Positions 44,448 through 54,227 of a DNA stretch of 64,000 bases are shown piece by piece (within the stretch, counting starts at the first letter, position 1; every line of letters begins with the position of its first letter). Source of the DNA: Myxococcales bacterium (lineage in GTDB: Bacteria; Myxococcota; Myxococcia; Myxococcales; Myxococcaceae). The notes under the pieces were generated by a model. The model worked only from the letters and a program-made list of their open reading frames with translations, did not search any database and was not told the DNA's origin. Position numbers and translations under genes: made by a program. The DNA lies in assembly GCA_016191815.1 (NCBI GenBank), contig JACPVI010000022.1, positions 1-64,000 of the forward strand, read 5' to 3'.

Positions 44448-46226
44448 CTATCTGAGATTGGAGAGCAAGAGCTGCCGCTCCAGCTCCAGCGTCATGGGGA
44501 CCTTGGGGCCGATCTCCTTGAAGAAGGAGCCTACCGACTCCAGCTCGGCCTTCCACTCGCCCTCGTCGATGGCGGTGGCCTCGTCCACCCGCTCCGGGGC
44601 GATGTCCAACCCGGAGAGGTCGATGTGGCCCTCCCTGGGCACCCAGCCGAGCAAGGTCTCCTGGGCGCCGACGGTCCCGTACGCCCGGTCGATGATCCAC
44701 TTGAGCACGCGCATGTTCTCGCCGTAGCCCGGCCAGAGGAACTTCCCGTCCTTGCCCTTGCGGAACCAGTTCACCTGGAAGATCTTCGGCGGGTACTGAA
44801 CGTCTCGCTGCATGTCGAGCCAGTGCTGCCAGTACTCGCCCATGTGGTAGCCGCAGAAAGGCAGCATCGCCATCGGGTCGCGCCGCACCACCCCGACCTT
44901 CCCCGCCGCGGCGGCGGTGGTCTCGGAGCCCAAGGTGGCGCCCATGAACACCCCGTGGCTCCAGTTGAACGACTGCATCACCAAGGGGACGGTGGTGCTC
45001 CTCCGGCCGCCGAAGATGATGGCCGAGATGGGCACTCCCTCCGGGTCGTCCACGTACTTGGAGAGCGCCGGGTTGTTCTGCATCGGCGCGGTGAAGCGGC
45101 TGTTGGGGTGCGCTGCCTTCTCCGGCGAGCCCTTCTTCCACGGGCGGCCTTGCCAGTCGGTCAGCTCCTCGGGCACTTCCCCATCCAGGCCCTCCCACCA
45201 GACGGAGCCGTCCTTGGTGAGGGCGACGTTGGTGAAGAGGGCGTCGCGGCTGATGGTCTTCATCGCGTTCGGGTTGGAGCTGAAGCTGGTGCCCGGGGCG
45301 ACGCCGAAGTAGCCGTTCTCCGGGTTGATCGCCCACAGCCGGCCGTCCTTGCCCGGCCGCATCCAGGCGATGTCGTCTCCGATGGTCCACACCCGCCAGC
45401 CGGCGAAGCGCTTGGGAGGAATCAACATCGCGAAGTTGGTCTTCCCGCACGCCGAGGGGAAGGCGGCGGCCACGTAGGCCATCCGGCCGGCAGGGTCCTC
45501 CACCCCGAGGATGAGCATGTGCTCGGCCATCCACCCTTCCTTGCGGCCGAGGTAGCTGCCGATGCGCAGGGAGAGGCACTTCTTTCCCAACAGGGCGTTC
45601 CCGCCGTAGCCGGAGCCGAAGGACCAGATGGCGTTGTCCTGGGGGAAGTGACAGATGTAACGCCGTTCCGGATTGACATCGCCGGTGCAGTGCAGCCCGC
45701 GGTTGAAGTCGTTGGAGCCTCCCAGCATGTCCAGGGCGGCCTTCCCCATGCGGGTCATCACCCGCATGTTGAGGACCACGTAGACGCTGTCGGTGAGCTG
45801 CAGGCCGACCTTGGAGTGGGCGGAGCCCAACGGCCCCATCACGTAGGGGATGACGTACATCGTCCGGCCGCGCATCGAGCCGTCGAACAGCTTGCGGAGC
45901 TTCCCGTAGGCATCTTCGGGCGACATCCAGTTGTTGGTGGGCCCGGCCTCCTCGCGGGAGGGTGTGCAGATGAAGGTCAGGTGCTCCACCCTGGCCACGT
46001 CGTTCGGGTGGGAGCGGTGGAGGTAGCTGCCCGGGTGTTTCTGCGGGTTGAGAGGAATCAGCACCCCCGCGGCCACCGCCTGCTCGGTGAGCCGGCGCTT
46101 CTCCTCCTCCGAGCCGTCGCACCAGTAGATGCGGTCGGGCTTGCCGAGGGCGGCCATCTCGGCCACCCAACCTTTCACCTCGGGGTTGTCGGTGAGCGGT
46201 GCTCCGGACGATTGCTGGGCTGCCAT
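44448..46226 (-). CDS. pckG: Phosphoenolpyruvate carboxykinase (GTP)
   Basis: 592 residues, the usual length for the GTP enzyme. It makes PEP from oxaloacetate in gluconeogenesis. Seen are [20 protein letters not shown] near residue 255 with the hyperreactive Cys, [19 protein letters not shown], and [19 protein letters not shown]. The overall arrangement fits the GTP form, not the ATP form. The M16 peptidase gene ends 25 bases upstream on the same strand. Confidence 0.97.
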   Translation of the reverse strand: MAAQQSSGAPLTDNPEVKGWVAEMAALGKPDRIYWCDGSEEEKRRLTEQAVAAGVLIPLNPQKHPGSYLHRSHPNDVARVEHLTFICTPSREEAGPTNNWMSPEDAYGKLRKLFDGSMRGRTMYVIPYVMGPLGSAHSKVGLQLTDSVYVVLNMRVMTRMGKAALDMLGGSNDFNRGLHCTGDVNPERRYICHFPQDNAIWSFGSGYGGNALLGKKCLSLRIGSYLGRKEGWMAEHMLILGVEDPAGRMAYVAAAFPSACGKTNFAMLIPPKRFAGWRVWTIGDDIAWMRPGKDGRLWAINPENGYFGVAPGTSFSSNPNAMKTISRDALFTNVALTKDGSVWWEGLDGEVPEELTDWQGRPWKKGSPEKAAHPNSRFTAPMQNNPALSKYVDDPEGVPISAIIFGGRRSTTVPLVMQSFNWSHGVFMGATLGSETTAAAAGKVGVVRRDPMAMLPFCGYHMGEYWQHWLDMQRDVQYPPKIFQVNWFRKGKDGKFLWPGYGENMRVLKWIIDRAYGTVGAQETLLGWVPREGHIDLSGLDIAPERVDEATAIDEGEWKAELESVGSFFKEIGPKVPMTLELERQLLLSNLR

Positions 46227-46251
46227 CGTTCCCTCCTCGAAGTTGCGGGGG

Positions 46252-49005
46252 CTAGTTGGACTTCGGCTCGGCAGCGGGCCGCGCCTCGAGAGGCCCCAGC
46301 TCGAGCTTGGGCACCTGCGAGCTAATCACCTCCGGATCGCCGACCAGCACCACCCCGAGCTTGTCGGGGTCGAGGTACGCCTCGGCGGCCCGCTGCACTG
46401 AGCCGAGATCCGCCGCCCGGTAGCCGGCGATGATCCGCTCGTACCTATCCAACGGTTGCGCCTCGAGGAACAGCCCGGCGCCGGCTCCGGCCAGCCCTTC
46501 CGCCGTCTCGAAGGAGCCGGGGATGGAGCGGATCCGCCCGGTGCGGGCGGCCTCCAATTCCTCGGCGGTGATGGGCCTCGACTTGATCGCCGAAAGCTCG
46601 TTCAGAAACTCCGAGATGGCCGGCCCGGTGACGTCCGCCCGCACCGCGCTCGAGGCCACCAGCGGCCCCACCCCGCGCCGGGCGTCCACGTAGGCCCTGG
46701 CGCCGTAGGAGTAGCCCTTGGCCTCGCGGAGGTTCATGTTCAGCCGGCTCCCGAAGAAGCCGCCGAACACGGTGCTGGCCAGGTCCAGCGCCAGCTCGTC
46801 GGGGTGGCCCGCCGCCAGCGCCGGCCGGCCCATCACGATCACCGTCTGGTTCAGTCCCTGCTTGGGCACGTACACCACCCGCCGCCGCTTCTCCACCTTG
46901 GGCTCGGGAGGGCTCGCCGCCGGCTGGGCGGCGCCCTTCCAGCCGCCGAACCACTTGCGCGCCAGCGCCCCGGCCTCTTCGAAGCTGAGGTCTCCGGCCA
47001 AAACCAGCGCCGAGGCCTTGGGGCCGACCCGCTCCGACCAGAAGCGCCGCGCGTCCGGCAGGGACAGGGGCGAGATGGTGGGGGGCGTCCCCGAGGTGAC
47101 GTGCCCGTAAGGATGGTCTGCCCCGAAGGCGGTGGCGGTGAAGGCGTCTGAGGCGAGGAAGTGCGGGCTTCCCACCTTGGAGGCGAGATCCGCCAGGTGC
47201 TGCTTCTTCCTGCGCTCGAAGGACTTGGGCTCGAAGCGCGGGCGCAAGACGACATCGGCCAGGAGCGAGAGGCCGGCGTCGGCGTTGCGCTTGAGCACGG
47301 TGGCTCCCACCGTCGCCCCGTCGGGGCTGACCCTCACCCACGGTTGGGTCCCCAGGTCCGCGAAGGCGGCGTCCAAAGCCAAGGCGTCGCGCCCTCCGGC
47401 GCCCTCGAGCAAGAGCCCGTAGGTCAGCTCGGCCAGCCCGGCCTTGCCCTTCGGATCCGCCGCGCTGCCCGCCACCACCGCCACCACCGCCGCCACCAGC
47501 GGAAGCTCATGCCGCTCGCTCACGATGACGGTGAGCCCGTTCTCGAGCACCACCTGCTTGAAGGCAGGCGTCACCAGCGCGGGCGCCTCGCCGGGCTTGG
47601 GGGGGCTCGCCCTCCACGCCTCCGGGTCCACCGCTTTCTCGGCAGGGGCCGGCTTGGGTGGTTCGGCCGCCACCGGGGCGGTTTTCCTGGGCACCGCGTG
47701 CATCACCACCCGCCGCTGGTCGGAGAGGACGGTCCGGGCCAGCTCCAAGACCGCCTCCGGCGTCACCCGGTCGTACCGGGCGAGATCCTTGGCCAGAAAG
47801 CCGGGCTCTCCGAGGAAGTGGTTGTAGCTCTGCAGGCGGTCCGCCTTTCCGCCGAAGCCGCCCACCGATTGCAGCCCGGAGAGGGTGTGCGTCTCGAAGC
47901 GGTTCCGCACGCGGGCGATCTCCTCCTTGGAGACGCCCTTGGCCCGCACCTGGCCGAGCACGAGGTCGATCTCCGCGAGCAGCCGGTCGGTGGAGACGCC
48001 GGGCCGCGCCACCGCCTCGATGGCGAACACCGACTGGGCGCCCATGCTCTGCTGGGCGGCCACCACGCTCTGGGCGAGCTGCTTCTCGTGCACCAGGCGC
48101 TGGTAGAGCCGGCTCGCCTTCCCGTCCGAGAGCACCGAGGCGAGCACGTCGGCGGTGGCGTCGCCTTCGCTGAAGATGGCCGGCGAGTGCCACATCGCGA
48201 AGAGCTTGGGCAAGAGCGCCACCTTCTCTTCGAAGCGCAACACCGTCTCCTTCTCCGCCCGCACCGAGGCCACCTCGGGGAGCTTGGGCCTATTGCCGCC
48301 GGGCAGGGCGCCGAAGTACTTCTCGATGAGCGATTTGGCGCGGGCGGGCTCGAAGTCGCCCACCACCGCCAAGGTGGCGTTGGCCGGGGAGTACCAGGTG
48401 CGGAAGAACTTCCGCACGTCCTCCACGGTGGCGGCGTCGAGGTCGTCCATCGAGCCGATCACCGCGCCGTAGTAGGGGTGCGGCTTGGGGAAGAGGGCCT
48501 GCCATGCCACCTCCTCCGCCAGCCCGTACGGGGCGGTCTCGGTTCCCTGGCGGCGCTCGTTCTTCACCACCTCTTGCTGGGTCTTCAGCTTCTCTTGGGT
48601 GAGGGTGTCGAGCAGAAAGCCCATCCGGTCGCTCTCCAGCCAGAGCGCGGTCTCGAGGTGGTCGGTGGGCACGGTCTGGAAGTAATTGGTGCGGTCGAAG
48701 TTGGTGGTGCCGTTGAGGGCGGTCGCCCCCAGCCGCTCCAGCATCGAGATGTGCGCGTCGTCGCCCACGTTCCTCGAGCCCTGGTACATCATGTGTTCGA
48801 AGAGGTGGGCGAAGCCGGTGCGCCCCGCCTCCTCGTGATAGGCGCCCACGTGGTACCAGAGGTTCACCGCCGTCACCGGGAGCCGGTGGTCCTCGGAGAG
48901 GAGCACCTCCAGCCCGTTGTCGAGCCGGTACTTCTCGAAGGGGATTTCCAGCGCCCGCGCCGGCAGCGCCAGGGCGAGCGAGAGGGCCAACGTCGCACGC
49001 AGCAT
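46252..49005 (-). CDS. Exported two-domain M16 (pitrilysin-type) metallopeptidase
   Basis: 917 residues. The signal peptide is [18 protein letters not shown]. The first M16 domain (about 20-440) has the inverted zinc motif HLFEH at 67-71 and a downstream Glu-containing helix. The second (about 490-890) lacks the motif ([13 protein letters not shown]) and has the R/Y-type structural region ([20 protein letters not shown]). It is a periplasmic or secreted clam-shell peptidase. The ATG at 49005 is chosen because upstream codons have no signal peptide. Confidence 0.93.
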   Translation of the reverse strand: MLRATLALSLALALPARALEIPFEKYRLDNGLEVLLSEDHRLPVTAVNLWYHVGAYHEEAGRTGFAHLFEHMMYQGSRNVGDDAHISMLERLGATALNGTTNFDRTNYFQTVPTDHLETALWLESDRMGFLLDTLTQEKLKTQQEVVKNERRQGTETAPYGLAEEVAWQALFPKPHPYYGAVIGSMDDLDAATVEDVRKFFRTWYSPANATLAVVGDFEPARAKSLIEKYFGALPGGNRPKLPEVASVRAEKETVLRFEEKVALLPKLFAMWHSPAIFSEGDATADVLASVLSDGKASRLYQRLVHEKQLAQSVVAAQQSMGAQSVFAIEAVARPGVSTDRLLAEIDLVLGQVRAKGVSKEEIARVRNRFETHTLSGLQSVGGFGGKADRLQSYNHFLGEPGFLAKDLARYDRVTPEAVLELARTVLSDQRRVVMHAVPRKTAPVAAEPPKPAPAEKAVDPEAWRASPPKPGEAPALVTPAFKQVVLENGLTVIVSERHELPLVAAVVAVVAGSAADPKGKAGLAELTYGLLLEGAGGRDALALDAAFADLGTQPWVRVSPDGATVGATVLKRNADAGLSLLADVVLRPRFEPKSFERRKKQHLADLASKVGSPHFLASDAFTATAFGADHPYGHVTSGTPPTISPLSLPDARRFWSERVGPKASALVLAGDLSFEEAGALARKWFGGWKGAAQPAASPPEPKVEKRRRVVYVPKQGLNQTVIVMGRPALAAGHPDELALDLASTVFGGFFGSRLNMNLREAKGYSYGARAYVDARRGVGPLVASSAVRADVTGPAISEFLNELSAIKSRPITAEELEAARTGRIRSIPGSFETAEGLAGAGAGLFLEAQPLDRYERIIAGYRAADLGSVQRAAEAYLDPDKLGVVLVGDPEVISSQVPKLELGPLEARPAAEPKSN

Positions 49006-49181
49006 CTTGTCCTCCGAGGGGTGGGGCTCTAGCAGACCGCGCGACCGGGCGCTCCTATTTCGGTGGGCCGTCCCGCCCAAGCGCTCGGCACTGTGCAGCC
49101 AGGCGGCGTGACGGCGGCCCGGGGGAGGGCTTTGCGGGTGAGGCTTCCCCTCCGCGCCCGCTGGGGTACTCTGTGGCCTGC

Positions 49182-49805
49182 ATGGCACCGGACGACGAAG
49201 CCGAGGACAGCCGCTGGCGCAGGATCAAGGCGGTCTTCGTGGACATGGTGGGGGAGCTTTCGAAGTCCGGGCCACCCACCCAGGGTCCGCTGGAGCGCGT
49301 GCTCGAGCGGCTGCTCATCGAGGCGTGCGCAAAAGAGCAGACCACGGTGGACGAGTTCGTCGCCGCCCTGGAGAGCGACGAGCCTTTGAGGGACGAGCTA
49401 CAGGCCGAGGTGTCGCGCCTGCTGTCCGACCCGGCCCTCTCCGCGGCGCGGAAGGAGTCCCAGCGCCGGGAGCTGGAGCGGCACCTCATGCTCCTGCGCT
49501 TCCTCCTCGGCGGGGCAGAGCCGCCGGAGTGGGTCTGGGAGCCGATCGACGAGGAGGAGCGGACGAAGATCCGCAACGCCCGGCAGACCTCTCCTGAGGA
49601 CCCCTCGGTGCTCACCCGCATCGAGAACGCCCTCAAGAAGGCCGCCGAGCGGCCCGAGGCCTTCGGGAGCTGCGAGGCATGCAAGGAGCCGATCGCCCCC
49701 GCGAGACTGGAGCTGATTCCCTTCGCCGAGCGGTGCGCGAAGTGTCAGAAGGCCGCCGAGACGAAGCCCGAAGAGAGGCCCACCGTGCCGGTGAGGCGGT
49801 TCTAG
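49182..49805 (+). CDS. DksA/TraR-type zinc-finger protein
   Basis: 207 residues. The C-terminal CEACKEPIAPARLELIPFAE followed by CAKCQ is the DksA/TraR four-cysteine zinc finger. The N-terminal 140 residues are helical with several acidic stretches, and there is no DxxDxA tip sequence typical of canonical DksA. It may bind RNA polymerase or have a different role. An in-frame GTG at 49173 would add three residues. It is convergent with the VanY-like gene, overlapping by four bases. Confidence 0.75.
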   Translation: MAPDDEAEDSRWRRIKAVFVDMVGELSKSGPPTQGPLERVLERLLIEACAKEQTTVDEFVAALESDEPLRDELQAEVSRLLSDPALSAARKESQRRELERHLMLLRFLLGGAEPPEWVWEPIDEEERTKIRNARQTSPEDPSVLTRIENALKKAAERPEAFGSCEACKEPIAPARLELIPFAERCAKCQKAAETKPEERPTVPVRRF

Positions 49806-50716
49806 GGCCGGTACTCCCAGTGCCACGGCTCGGAGGGGACGGTCCGCCGGAAGCCGTAGGCCGCCGCGTGCGCCGCCAACCAACGGTAGGCCGCCGAGGA
49901 GGTGCTCCCCACCGAGATGTCCGCCGCGATCCCTCCCTGGTGGTTGGAGTAGCCCGGCCGCGCCGCGAGGTTGCCTCTCCCGGACCGGTAGAGGTTGTAG
50001 AGGTACTGCTGCTGCGCCATGGTGCGGAAGCCGCTCACCGGCGTCAGCCTCACCCCGTCGCGCAGCGCCGCCTGGTACATCCGGTTGTAGGCATCAGCCG
50101 CGTCGGAGCGCATCTTCTGCCCGTTGGGGATGGGCTTCACCGTGATCGTCCTGGGCACCCCGTTCACGTACCCGGTCACCGTCGAGCCGCCGGAGCTTCC
50201 GCCGGGGTTGCTCACCGGCCCGCTCACGTGGACGCCCAGCCGGCTCCAGGTCTGCGGGCCCACCACTCCGTCCACCGCGATGCCGCACCTGCGCTGGAAC
50301 GCCTTCACCGCCGCCTCGGTGCGCGGGCCGAAGGCCCCGTCCGCCGGGCCGGGGTCGAACCCCAGGGCCCGCAGCCGCGCTTGAAGCTGCCTCACCGGCT
50401 CGCCCCTCGCCCCCTGCCGCAAGGTCGGCCCGGAACCGCCAGACGCGCCAGCACTGCCAGCCGAGAGCAACCTGCCCCACGTGACAGGACCGACAACCCC
50501 GTCTACCGAGATTCCTCGGTTGGCCTGGAAAGCCCTCACCGCGGCCTGCGTCCGTTGCCCGAAGATGCCGTCCACCGGCCCCGGATCGAAGCCGGCCGCG
50601 CGCAGCTTCTGCTGCAAGAGCGCGACCGAGGGGCCGCGAGAGCCCAACCGGAGCGTGGGCTGGGAGGCGGTGAGCGGCGCGGAGCTGGAGGTGACTCGGG
50701 CTGCGGAGGAGATCAT
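49802..50716 (-). CDS. Peptidoglycan-binding M15/VanY-like peptidase
   Basis: 304 residues. Two PG_binding_1 modules lie at about 24-85 (LLQQKLRAAGFDPGPVDGIF) and 95-150 (LQARLRALGFDPGPADGAFG). The C-terminal domain has YSNHQGGIAADI and EPWHWEY, zinc ligands of VanY-type D-alanyl-D-alanine carboxypeptidases. It should trim peptidoglycan peptides. The ATG at 50716 gives MISSAARVTSSSAPL, with no signal peptide, as in endolysins. The TTTCTCG/CGAGAAA inverted repeat upstream may be regulatory. Confidence 0.85.
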   Translation of the reverse strand: MISSAARVTSSSAPLTASQPTLRLGSRGPSVALLQQKLRAAGFDPGPVDGIFGQRTQAAVRAFQANRGISVDGVVGPVTWGRLLSAGSAGASGGSGPTLRQGARGEPVRQLQARLRALGFDPGPADGAFGPRTEAAVKAFQRRCGIAVDGVVGPQTWSRLGVHVSGPVSNPGGSSGGSTVTGYVNGVPRTITVKPIPNGQKMRSDAADAYNRMYQAALRDGVRLTPVSGFRTMAQQQYLYNLYRSGRGNLAARPGYSNHQGGIAADISVGSTSSAAYRWLAAHAAAYGFRRTVPSEPWHWEYRP

Positions 50717-50984
50717 GTTCTTCCCTCGAGAAAACCAACGTGTTTCTCGGGCCGAATCGGACGGCGTTTCTGTCGGGAGAGGTGGGTGTAAACGAGGTTG
50801 ACCGCGCCTGGGCGGTGGGGCTTGGGCGGTTCGTTCCTCATGCTCGGCGGATGAGGGCCGCCGCCAGCTTCTTCGGTGCGCGGCCGCACCATGCCGATTT
50901 TTTCGTTCGTCGAGAAAAATCCCCGAAAAAATCCCGCCGCGCATCGGGAGGAAGTGAGGGGAGGTGTCACCTTGACGGATCGGC
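50717..50984. promoter_or_regulatory. 268-bp divergent intergenic region with AT-rich islands
   Basis: CGAGAAAACC at 50727-50736 and GTTTCTCG at 50742-50749 form an imperfect inverted repeat. AT-rich runs (GATTTTTTCG and CGAGAAAAATCCCCGAAAAAAT) lie at about 50898-50927, and TCGAGAAAA occurs twice (near 50726 and 50907). It sits between the divergent VanY-like gene and the motility-like operon and probably holds promoters for both. No specific operator is recognised. Confidence 0.35.
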
Positions 50985-51395
50985 ATGCGGTTCGCTTTAG
51001 TTTCGAAGTTGATGCGCCGATTGCTCGCCCTGGTGGTGGTGTTCGCAGCGCTGGGAGCGATCCCGGCGGGTACCTTCGCCTCCGAAGCCTTTGCCGGAAG
51101 CGGCCGATCGGCGAAGAAGGCGGCCGCTTCGAAGGCAGCGGTGAAGCGGGCGCCGAGCGTGAAGCTCAAGTCGGCGGAGCAGCCGGTAGCCGAGACCTCG
51201 GCGCCGCCGCCCTCGGGCGCGCCTCCCACCCGCGGCCCGACCCGGATCGACTTCGACGACCGCCTCATCCAGGGCCAGACCAACCGCTCGGGCGCGGTCT
51301 ACCTGTATGACCGCAAGGAGCTCAAGACTCGTTCGATGGTCAAGAAGCGGGAGAGCTTCCGGGAAGAGATCGTAGGCTCCGTGTACGATGGGTAG
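50985..51395 (+). CDS. Small exported protein leading the motility-like operon
   Basis: 136 residues. A second Met at 51012 gives a clean signal peptide (MRRLLALVVVFAALGAIPAG), so the true start may be there. The middle is Lys/Ala/Pro-rich. The C-terminus, from RIDFDDRLIQGQTNRSGAVY to ESFREEIVGSV, is charged and looks like a folded interaction tail. It ends 25 bases before the FHA-protein gene and is likely in the same operon. I do not recognise the family. Confidence 0.6.
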   Translation: MRFALVSKLMRRLLALVVVFAALGAIPAGTFASEAFAGSGRSAKKAAASKAAVKRAPSVKLKSAEQPVAETSAPPPSGAPPTRGPTRIDFDDRLIQGQTNRSGAVYLYDRKELKTRSMVKKRESFREEIVGSVYDG

Positions 51396-51420
51396 CTGAG
51401 GGCGGCCGCAAGGAGCCTTG

Positions 51421-53517
51421 ATGAGCGGACAACCCGCGGTGCTTCAGGTGGTCATCCTGCGGGACGGGCTCCTGGTGGGGACGGAGGTATTCGTCCCCGG
51501 AAGCTACGCGGTGGGCTCCGGGCCGCAGTGCGAGCTCAAACTGGACGACGCGAGTGTCTCGGCGAGCCACGCCACCCTCTACTTCCAGAACGGGAAGGCG
51601 GCCATCCAGGACGCGGGGGGCCAAGGCGGAGTCTTCGTCAACGGCCACAAGGTGAGCGCCTGCGAGGTGCGCTCGATGGACGAGGTGGTGATTGGCCCCT
51701 TCGTGATGAAGGTCCGGGTGCTGGCGCAGAAGCCCCAAGGCAAGGTCGCGCCTCCACCCGAGGTGGCCGCGCTGCTGCAGGGCACTCCTTTGCCCACCAA
51801 GGCGCCGCTGGCGGGGAGGTCGCCTCCCGGCCACGGCAAGATGGTCACCCCGCAAGGGGCGGACGCCACCGTCCCGATGGCGCGGCCGGCCACCCCGCCC
51901 CCGCCGCCCAACAATCCCCAGACCATGCTTTCAGCGAGGCGGATCGCGGCGGCGCCCCAGCCCGCCCAAGGACCTGCCCCAGCCAAGGCGCCGCACCTTC
52001 GGGCGGTGCCTAAGCCGATCTCCGACGACGAGCAGCTCACCGAGAACTTCGACGTACCGACCGAGCTGGCGCCGGCCACGGTGGCCTCCTCGCACAGGAA
52101 GTCCCGCCGTCCCCAGCCGGCCGCGGAGCGGCGCCCGCACCGGAAGCCTTCGCCTCCGCCGGTGCAGGCCGGTGAGCTGGGGAAGGGCCGGTCCAAGCTG
52201 TTCCTGGAGCTGTACTGGGGCGAGGTGAGGCGGGAGGCGCGCAGCTACGGCTCCCTCACCGAGAAGCGGCCGCTCATCGGCGCGCACGATGAGCACGCGC
52301 CCTTCCCGCTGTGGGGCTTCACCCTGCCGGCCTCGCCGTTCACCCTCGCCGAGACCAGCGCGGCAGACGCCTACCGGGTGTTCGTGCCGCGCAGCGCGGT
52401 GGCCGAGCGGCGCCACAAGGACGGCAACTTCTATCCTGTGGCGCCCGAGGAGCTGGAGTCCGAGGGCGGACGGCGCTTCCTCACCCTCTCCAAGGGGATG
52501 GCGGCCCGCCTCTCCGAGGGGGAGATGTCGCTGGTGGCCTACGTGCAGCCGCCGCAGCGCCAGCCCTTCGTCAACCCGCTGCAGGGCCTGCCCTGGCTGG
52601 CCATCACCATCCTTTTGGTGACGAGCGCCGGCTTCGGCGCCTTCCTCTATTACGGGCCGCAGCCGGTGGAGACGGCGGACTTCCAGCAGAGGAACCTCCC
52701 GCCGGTGGCGGTGCGCCTGATCGCCCCGGAGAAGAAGAAGAAGGAGGAGGCGAAGAAGAAGCTCGAGGAGCTGAAGGAGAAGGCCAAGAAGGCCGAGAAG
52801 AAGAAGGAGAAGGAGAAGGCGGTGGTCGAGAAGCTGCCGCCCAAGAAGGAGAAGGAGGTCCCCCCGCCGCCGGCCGAGAGCAAGGCGCTCAAGGCCCTCG
52901 CCAAGCTGACCGCCGCCGGTCCGGCCAGCAAGGACATCCTCGCCGCGGTGGACAAGCTCGGCAACGGCCCCGGCTCCAAGTTCGCCAAGGAGAGCAACTA
53001 CAAGCTCTCCGGGCTGATCGGCAAGGCGCCCATCGCCAACGCCGGGCTGGGCACCTTCGGGCTGGGCGGCGGAGGGGGCGGAGGCTTCGGCACCAAGGGG
53101 GCGGAGATTCTGAGGGGCCGCGGCGGCGGGGGCATCGGGGCTCTGGGAGCGGGCTCCATCGGCCGGGGCGCGGTGGGCGGAGTGGTGACCAGGGCCTCCG
53201 CCCGCAGCGTGGCGGTGCAAGGCAGCATCGACCGCGAGGCGGTGGCGAGGGTGGTGAACGCCCACCTCCAGGAGGTGCGCGCCTGCTACGAGCGAGCGCT
53301 GCTCAAGGACCCCGGGCTGGCGGGGAAGGTGGTGCTCGAGTGGACCATCTCCACCGGCGGCAAGGTGGTGACCGCCAAGACCAAGAGCTCCACCCTGAAA
53401 AACTCCGCGGTGGAGGGCTGCATCCTGCAGAACTTGAAGGGGTGGACGTTCCCGCCCGCCAAAGGGGGCATCGTCATCGTCAGCTACCCCTTCCTGTTCA
53501 ACTCGGTCGGGTACTGA
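51421..53517 (+). CDS. GltG-like FHA/AgmX-PglI C-terminal envelope protein
   Basis: 698 residues. FHA domain at about 5-100 (GSGPQCELKLDDASVSASHA), a Pro-rich linker, a middle domain at 250-385, one membrane segment near 390-412, a long Lys/Glu helix (about 440-480), a Gly-rich stretch, and a C-terminal TonB-like domain at 600-698 (VRACYERALLKDPGLAGKVV). This order matches the myxobacterial GltG/GltJ and paralogous Nfs proteins that span the inner membrane and reach the outer membrane in gliding or spore-coat machines. AAGGAG lies just before ATG 51421. FHA binds phosphothreonine peptides. Assignment to glt versus nfs is not decided. Confidence 0.8.
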   Translation: MSGQPAVLQVVILRDGLLVGTEVFVPGSYAVGSGPQCELKLDDASVSASHATLYFQNGKAAIQDAGGQGGVFVNGHKVSACEVRSMDEVVIGPFVMKVRVLAQKPQGKVAPPPEVAALLQGTPLPTKAPLAGRSPPGHGKMVTPQGADATVPMARPATPPPPPNNPQTMLSARRIAAAPQPAQGPAPAKAPHLRAVPKPISDDEQLTENFDVPTELAPATVASSHRKSRRPQPAAERRPHRKPSPPPVQAGELGKGRSKLFLELYWGEVRREARSYGSLTEKRPLIGAHDEHAPFPLWGFTLPASPFTLAETSAADAYRVFVPRSAVAERRHKDGNFYPVAPEELESEGGRRFLTLSKGMAARLSEGEMSLVAYVQPPQRQPFVNPLQGLPWLAITILLVTSAGFGAFLYYGPQPVETADFQQRNLPPVAVRLIAPEKKKKEEAKKKLEELKEKAKKAEKKKEKEKAVVEKLPPKKEKEVPPPPAESKALKALAKLTAAGPASKDILAAVDKLGNGPGSKFAKESNYKLSGLIGKAPIANAGLGTFGLGGGGGGGFGTKGAEILRGRGGGGIGALGAGSIGRGAVGGVVTRASARSVAVQGSIDREAVARVVNAHLQEVRACYERALLKDPGLAGKVVLEWTISTGGKVVTAKTKSSTLKNSAVEGCILQNLKGWTFPPAKGGIVIVSYPFLFNSVGY

Positions 53518-53586
53518 CGGCGGCGCGAGGTCGCTCAACCAGGAGCGCTCAACTCAAGTAGAGTACGCCCGGCCAGGGGGTCACAG

Positions 53587-54225
53587 ATGCGATCCGCACT
53601 GCTCAGCTTGACGCTGTTGGCTCCGGCTGCCGCGCTCGCGCAGCTCCAGGAGCTGGAAAACCCGGGCACCGTCTCCGCCATCCAGGAGCGCTACTACCGG
53701 ATGAACCACGAGTTCACCCTGGGGGGCGGGACCTTGCCCTTGGACGCCTTCTACAAGGGCTTCTATCCCCAGGTCTCCTACACCTACCACTTCAGCGACT
53801 TCCTCGGCTGGCAGGTGGGCCGCGGCGCGATGGTGTACGGGCTCAAGACCGGCCTGAGGGAGCAGCTCGAGCGCGACTTCGGCGTGCTCCCCACCGCCTT
53901 CGAGGAGGTGCAGTGGATGGTCGGCTCGGACCTGATGCTCAGCCCCTTCTACGGCAAGGCGGCGGTGCTCAACCGGGCGGTGTGGCACTTCGAAGCCTTC
54001 ATCATCGCCGGCGGCACCGTCTTCAAATTCAACCGCAGCCCGATCGACTTGCGCCCCGCGGTGAACCTGGGCCTGGGCGCCCGGCTGTTCCACAACCGCT
54101 ACGTCTCCTACCGGCTGGACATCACCAACAACTTCATCGTCTCGCCCAAGATTTTCTCCGGCGGGGCGCTGAACGTGCCGATGATCCAGCTCGTCGCCGC
54201 CTTGAACCTGGGCGCCACGGAGTAG
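53587..54225 (+). CDS. Outer-membrane beta-barrel of the motility-like cluster
   Basis: 212 residues. The signal peptide MRSALLSLTLLAPAAALA is followed by QLQELENPGTVSAIQERYYR and a beta-rich part (FYPQVSYTYHFSDFLGWQVG, RYVSYRLDITNNFIV), consistent with an 8-strand barrel. Glt and Nfs systems include two or three small barrels of this kind. It lies 69 bases after the FHA gene and two bases before the next TPR gene. The exact Glt counterpart is not certain. Confidence 0.7.
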   Translation: MRSALLSLTLLAPAAALAQLQELENPGTVSAIQERYYRMNHEFTLGGGTLPLDAFYKGFYPQVSYTYHFSDFLGWQVGRGAMVYGLKTGLREQLERDFGVLPTAFEEVQWMVGSDLMLSPFYGKAAVLNRAVWHFEAFIIAGGTVFKFNRSPIDLRPAVNLGLGARLFHNRYVSYRLDITNNFIVSPKIFSGGALNVPMIQLVAALNLGATE

Positions 54226-54227
54226 GC

